Assembly: GCA_019009955.1 (NCBI GenBank)
Contig: CM032229.1
Location: 76,057,001 to 76,121,000 of the forward strand
Reading direction: 5' to 3'
DNA length: 64,000 nucleotides
Source of the DNA: Riptortus pedestris
Lineage: Eukaryota > Arthropoda > Insecta > Hemiptera > Alydidae
Shown piece after piece: positions 59,162 through 64,000 of the stretch. The notes beneath the pieces were generated by a model, which saw only the letters and a list, made by a program, of their open reading frames with translations, was not told the DNA's origin and searched no databases. The position numbers and the translations under genes were made by a program. How positions within the stretch are numbered: position 1 is the stretch's first letter; every line of letters begins with the position of its first letter.

Positions 59162-59288
59162 GAACGGACCTCATTTTCGTCATCTCCTGAGTAGGATCGA
59201 TGGACATTTGAAGAAAATTTTCAAAAATCGCGTCATGAGTACGACCTCAATAGCTGATTTCCCTGAAGGGAAATCTGCTAAAAAAAAC
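58657..59288 (-). repeat. family M, well-preserved copy in reverse orientation
   Basis: It is close to a mirror of the copy at 54220-54880: AAAAAGTCCGTCACGCAGGG, CCGAACTAGCTTTTCGCGGG, TTATCGGCCCAAATTTAATA, CGATTTCAGCCATTAACGAA, CGACCGCTAGAGCGTTAACA, (TA)n at about 59112-59156, GAACGGACCTCATTTTCGTC, and the palindrome end with AAATCTGCTAAAA. The 173-codon frame across it is only the repeat read through. Confidence 0.82.
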
Positions 59289-59289
59289 A

Positions 59290-59810
59290 TTATAGGAAAC
59301 TGTACTAATATATTGGAATCTTTAATACCAAATATGGTTTTCATTGAGGTGAGGTCAATGCAAATATGTCATAATGTAAGGTTATACGATCTCAACTCGA
59401 AAGCGTTTATTTGTTCTATGCCAAACTGAACATTAAACTGTTTTATTCAACTCTAAAGATCACTTTAGTCAATGGCTGAAATCGGGCCAAGAATGTGTGT
59501 AATGGGGCAAAAGAGGGAGAATTAGGAAATTCAAAATATCTCTATTCTAGACGAATCGAAACCCATTGAACCAATTTTGTTAAACTGTTGATACGCTACA
59601 ATTGTTGTATACATTTACTCTTAACTCATATATTAAGTGAGTTATTACGAATTTCTCTGTTTTAGATTTCAGTAAACCCTCACTACAACTCATTGGATTT
59701 TGATTAAGAAATTGAATATACATTGCGAGAAGATAGCAATATTGTATCATAACAATACGTAGTAAATCTGCTTAGTTAACGCAGCCCCTAAGTGGGGTAC
59801 TTTTTAGTTG
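59290..59810 (+). repeat. family M, diverged right-half copy
   Basis: CAATGGCTGAAATCGGGCC, CAGTAAACCCTCACTACAAC and the right end AAATCTGCTTAGTTAACGCA plus GCCCCTAAGTGGGG are present. The microsatellite half is reduced or absent. Confidence 0.6.
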
Positions 59811-60015
59811 TTGGAGCGTCTGTAGGAAATGTGTTCGACCATATGGTATCTTTATGGTTATCGCCACAAACCCAAGACTGGTGGACTTACTGGAACTATA
59901 GACTGACAAGAGGCGACACAGCTACACACAGTCTTCTAAAGTGTAACGCTACACGGACACATTAACATTACTCTCCGACTATCTTTCGTTTCACCTTGTC
60001 TATCAGTATTGACTG
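59762..60015 (+). repeat. duplicated segment, copy 1
   Basis: It starts at the family M right end and continues through TTTTTAGTTGTTGGAGCG, ACTTACTGGAACTATAGAC, TGACAAGAGGCGACA and ACTCTCCGACTATCTTTCGT. The same order recurs at 63715-64000. It therefore extends beyond the M element into shared flanking sequence. Confidence 0.75.
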
Positions 60016-63000
60016 TGGCCCTGCGCAGATCATCATCAGCAGGTCTCCTCAGACAACCAGCACCTGGATTCCTATCTACAAAACCGCCTTAAAAGGATAA
60101 TAAATAAATTGCAGAGAAAGGCAATCCTCACCCTACAATCCTTACTCTATCCTACATCACAGCCCGGTATGTATGTGTAAATCCCGTGTATATACGTGTG
60201 TACATGAGGTACTTGTTTTTATTTTACATGGACGTTTTTCTTTAGTTTAGTATTCTTCTTGTACGCGTGATTTTTCTTATGGTCTTTCTTCTTTAGTCAG
60301 GTGTAAGAAAAAAACAACAACAGAAGATACAATTTTACTATCTATGTAACTTAGTTTGGTAAGTCTTTGTTGTTTATTGCCATGGGACGAATAGCACGGT
60401 CAAAACAATTTTCTACCAGCAAGTCTTGTGAATTGCCGATTAGAGGGAAACACAGGTGGATGGGCAACATTAAGATGTATTCCAAGTCTTTGTGAGGAGT
60501 AAAAGCTCCTTTATTAATGCGAATAGTTGATTCCGTTTGAGCCAATGTAAATGACTGTAATAATGCCAGCGTGGATATGAAAGAGAGAAGGTAGTACAAT
60601 TTAAATTATGGCATGGCCTGAACACTTTCAATCCCATTTGAGTTGATTTTATATCTAATGCAAACTAGATTTATCAAAAGGAATTACGCGATAGGTTGAA
60701 AGTGACGCAATAAAAGGAATACCAGGCAGCCAATCAAATTTATAGTAGACCCACTATATTTTATATGCTTGGGGGTTGGTAGGCCAGCATTCCAATATTT
60801 TTATCGGCCTAGAGGCCCTTACCACACCCTCATTTCATTTTCAATTTTGTTTTATTTCTCTTTTTTTATCACATCACATTTCCTTCAAACCATTTTGCAA
60901 TATCAAAGGCACAAAATCTTTAGTGCTATACTTACATCACTCCCTCTTTCCTTCTCCTTGCTTCTATATCACCTGAGCAGAATGATTTTCAAGGCTTTGT
61001 ACATTGATACCTTATATCAAACATTTAAATAACTGAGCTTATTTACTTCATTTCGGGGCCAATATCAACATAAGGTGTGGAGATAAGATACAAATTAGGT
61101 ACTTTCATTTTTAGGCCAATCACAATGGTACTTACAATTTTTAATTTATAATAAGAAGAGTAGAAATAAATAACACAGTTTCCGAATACTAAAAGAATGT
61201 TTTGATACCTCAATGGGACACTTCAATATTAAAAGGGAATTCACTAAATGCTTAGTGAATCCCACAATGCTAAACTAATACGAATGAAATTCAGTATCTA
61301 AATTATTTAAAACAGTGAAAAGTTACAGGCGGGGCTCCTTGAACAAATCATAAGTCTTAATACAGTTATTATGCATGTAGGAACATTTATGGAATAAATA
61401 AGCTATAGTAAGCCCCATTAGAAGTTTATAGTACTGACCTAAGACAGGTAGGTCTTGAGTTCAAAAAACCAAATCGTAACAACTGATAGTGTGTTTTGTG
61501 TATAATAATAAAAAAAATCCATGCCTTCCGTATCTTAATTGATTACTTCAATTTACAAAATACATATTAACAAATTTGATAGAGTTTAAAACCTTATATT
61601 GCGAGGTTCTTAAGTAATTCTTAAGGAATTCTGATAATGAAGCATTACTGAAAGACGAGCAATAGCTTAATAATTAATTCCGTAGCCCTGATGAGGTTTA
61701 TCATATCTATTTTCTGAACAATATTTTAAAAAAAAAATGGATCCCAATAATTTTCAGAACAGAGGCAGAAACCGCCATATTATTACACCTTATACTAATC
61801 ATAAGATATTTATTTTAAGTTTGAGAAAATTAAAGATTTATCGAAAGAAATAGTATTTTAATGAAAGATCTAGGCGAGGGTAGTTTTTTTTTATTTCCTC
61901 CCACGAAAAGTAAACAAACATTCATAAGGCATTGTTGTCAAATGTCAAACAATTGCGAACAGAGGCCTTTATTGTTTTAAGGTTTATAAATATTTGATGA
62001 TATTCTCTTGTAGCTATCTGGTGTATAAACAAACAGGTGACACAGTTGAGGAAGAATCTCTGAAATATAAAACTTTGAAACTTTTACAAATGCCAGTTAC
62101 TTTAGCGTAATACAAAAACAAAAAATAAATCAGGTACCATTCTCATCATTCCTTTACACTCATGGTCGCAATTTAGATAAAGCAGAGTGGAGGTACATTT
62201 GGGAATGAAAACCAAAAATAAATAATTCATGAAGCTCATTTAAAATATAAATCGAAAATATGTCAGAAAATGTTTTTTAATAAATTTTAACGATTTACAT
62301 TTTCGATGTAATGGAAACATTGAGATTCACTGCTAGAAATACTTGGGTTATCATTACAAGCATTCATTCTATTTATTACTGCTCATAATTCTTCTTATTC
62401 AATAACAGAGCAAGTCCATGTTTACCTTAACTATACCATAGATTCAATTTATGAATGCCCTTCAATTTCTCACAAGTCCGGTACCGATTGCTGTTTAAAT
62501 GCAGCTCAAGTTTGTCTTTTAAAAGGTTCCGAAGTGAATGAGCAGTCGAGGTATAAAAAAAGGGAAAATGAACGTACGAGGGTATGAGAAAACCTAAGGC
62601 ATATATGAGAGCCCAGAGCCATTGGATCAGAGGTAGCAAAGATTTTAATAACGAAAGAAGTGAACCAATAAATGTCTTCCTGGCATATATTGTTGTTCGA
62701 CGAGTGCTCATTTTCCTAACTACCTCCGAGGGATTAACTAGGAAATTGCATATTAATAAATTAAAAAAACAAAACCAAAAAAAAAACCTTAGTTCAGGAA
62801 AACTACATCTTTCTTTTCCCTAATTGTTGTATACTACAACATCGATAAATGAACATTAAACTGCAAATCTTTGATGTGATACTGCTTGGAGTGGCTTCTT
62901 TCTTCATTAAGTGATCTTCTCGAATCAAGGAACACATTTCGGAATTATGCATATACCATTACAATTACCTTGTATAAAAAGTTGAAGGTGCTGATTAAAC

Positions 63001-63710
63001 ATTCAATTATTTAATCGTTTATATAATGAACGAAACAGTTTCACAATGCAATTCCCTATTTTTAGAAATCTCATAAATTCTCTCTTAGCTAAATTTACTG
63101 ATAAAAAATTGCTTGATAATTATTGCTGAACAGAAGCAATAATTTTCGTTTAAATAATTGTTTGCCTAGCGATGAAACATGGAGCAGCATTTCCAAGAAT
63201 AGAGACTGAATGTGTTATAAAGTAAATTTTGAATTCTTGTAATCACTACAACTTTTATTTTTCTAAAAGTTCGTTTTTTAGGGTTGCTTTAAATAAAGTA
63301 TGCGGGCCACTAGAATATTAATATATGTTTATAAGAACCTGGTGACAAAATGACAACTCGAACAAAATGACACAAAATTGAAAATTTTGGCCGTTGGGAA
63401 AGAGCAAATATGTAAACGTAGTTTATAGTAAAGGAGGAAGGAGGAGTGGTTACTAACGATAGCTGAACCCTGAGGCCGGGAGGGGACCACAAAGGGAGAC
63501 GATTAAACCCTCTCTAGCCCGGCCATAGCCCTGTAAGACGGTGCACACTTCAACAAGCTACCAAGCCTGATATTACCGCTCTATACCCACTCTCTGACCT
63601 TTTCTACCCTCTCAACCAACACTGTATTCAGTTATGTGTTTTCATATAAACACATTCTATCCACGTGTCACCATCAAATTCTTCCTTATGTCCAGGCTTC
63701 GTACCAGCTC
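60016..63710. other. anonymous AT-rich DNA
   Basis: No gene, RNA or well-defined repeat is recognised. The frames at 60351-60599 (-), 60769-61032 (+), 62427-62711 (-), 62584-62823 (+) and 63310-63492 (-) are short and have no domain. Confidence 0.45.
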
Positions 63711-63714
63711 ATGG

Positions 63715-64000
63715 GAAATCTGCTTGGTTAACGCAGCCCCTAAGTGGCGGGCATTTTAGTTGTTGGAGCGACCCTACGATACGTGTTCGCTCATATGGTT
63801 TACCAACAGAACCCCAAGACTTACTGGAGCTATAAACAGACAAGAGGTGACATACCAACAAAAGGCCTTCTAAAATACAACACTTTACACTGACATAATT
63901 AACGGTAACAAATCTAAAACTATCTACTAACCCTTTCTCCTTTTAGCCTACTCTCCGACTATCTTCCGTTTTACCCTGCATATCAGTATCGACTGTCATC
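63715..64000 (+). repeat. duplicated segment, copy 2 (runs off the window)
   Basis: GGGAAATCTGCTTGGTTAAC, GCAGCCCCTAAGTGG, TTTTAGTTGTTGGAGCG, CTTACTGGAGCTATAAACAG, ACAAGAGGTGACA and CTACTCTCCGACTATCTTCC follow the order of 59762-60015, with a small extra stretch near 63895-63945. The right end is cut by the window. Confidence 0.75.

Noticed and set aside
58908..59429. A 173-codon plus-strand frame, one of the longest in the window
   Set aside because: It reads straight through a family M repeat and its (TA)n tract. Homologous repeat copies do not keep this frame.
54220..59810. Long tandem satellite array
   Set aside because: The units are in both orientations, of unequal length and separated by unrelated spacers, so independent insertions or rearrangement fit better than tandem amplification.

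Overview
This window looks like repeat-dominated, AT-rich eukaryotic nuclear DNA. The likely source is an arthropod, and an insect fits best. That is an inference from the repeat content: Merlin, piggyBac and hAT elements, a tRNA-like SINE, a multi-copy CXC-domain gene remnant, and many (TA)n, (CA)n and (GA)n microsatellites. I found no intact host gene, no rRNA or tRNA gene, no operon-like layout and no CRISPR array. Nearly all open frames are short and chance-like. The only convincing protein signals are decayed transposases and one gene remnant carried inside a transposon.

Layout. Positions 1-4050 are anonymous DNA with a dispersed repeat pair and a long (CT)n(TA)n tract. Positions 4054-5649 hold a DNA transposon with terminal inverted repeats (TIRs) of about 250 bp, carrying a broken CXC-domain gene. 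Positions 6.6-8.6 kb contain four SINE copies, with others near 10.7, 13.3, 34.8, 37.3 and 42.1 kb. Positions 23028-24207 are a nearly complete Merlin element whose transposase is broken by an apparent 2-bp deletion at the predicted catalytic Glu. A Helitron-like candidate lies at about 26.7-27.4 kb. Two related long hairpins sit at 31.97-32.27 kb, followed by a purine-only minisatellite. A large inverted-repeat element lies at 37.5-39.3 kb. A piggyBac deletion derivative occupies 43073-45060. An element with almost identical inverted arms of about 487 bp occupies 49402-50838. A hAT element (51863-53997) is interrupted by a piggyBac derivative (52553-53489).

The interval 54.2-60.0 kb is nearly filled by a cluster, in both orientations, of a short element family that carries a (TA)n or (TG)n(TA)n microsatellite at a fixed internal position. 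Other copies lie at 12.6, 13.5, 15.0 and 22.4 kb, and one end recurs at 63.7 kb.

Nothing here forms a cooperating gene system. The window records successive transposon insertions. The best-dated nesting is piggyBac inside hAT, and the best-defined insertions are the Merlin, hAT, piggyBac and SINE copies with visible target-site duplications. All boundaries were read by eye, and no database search was possible.
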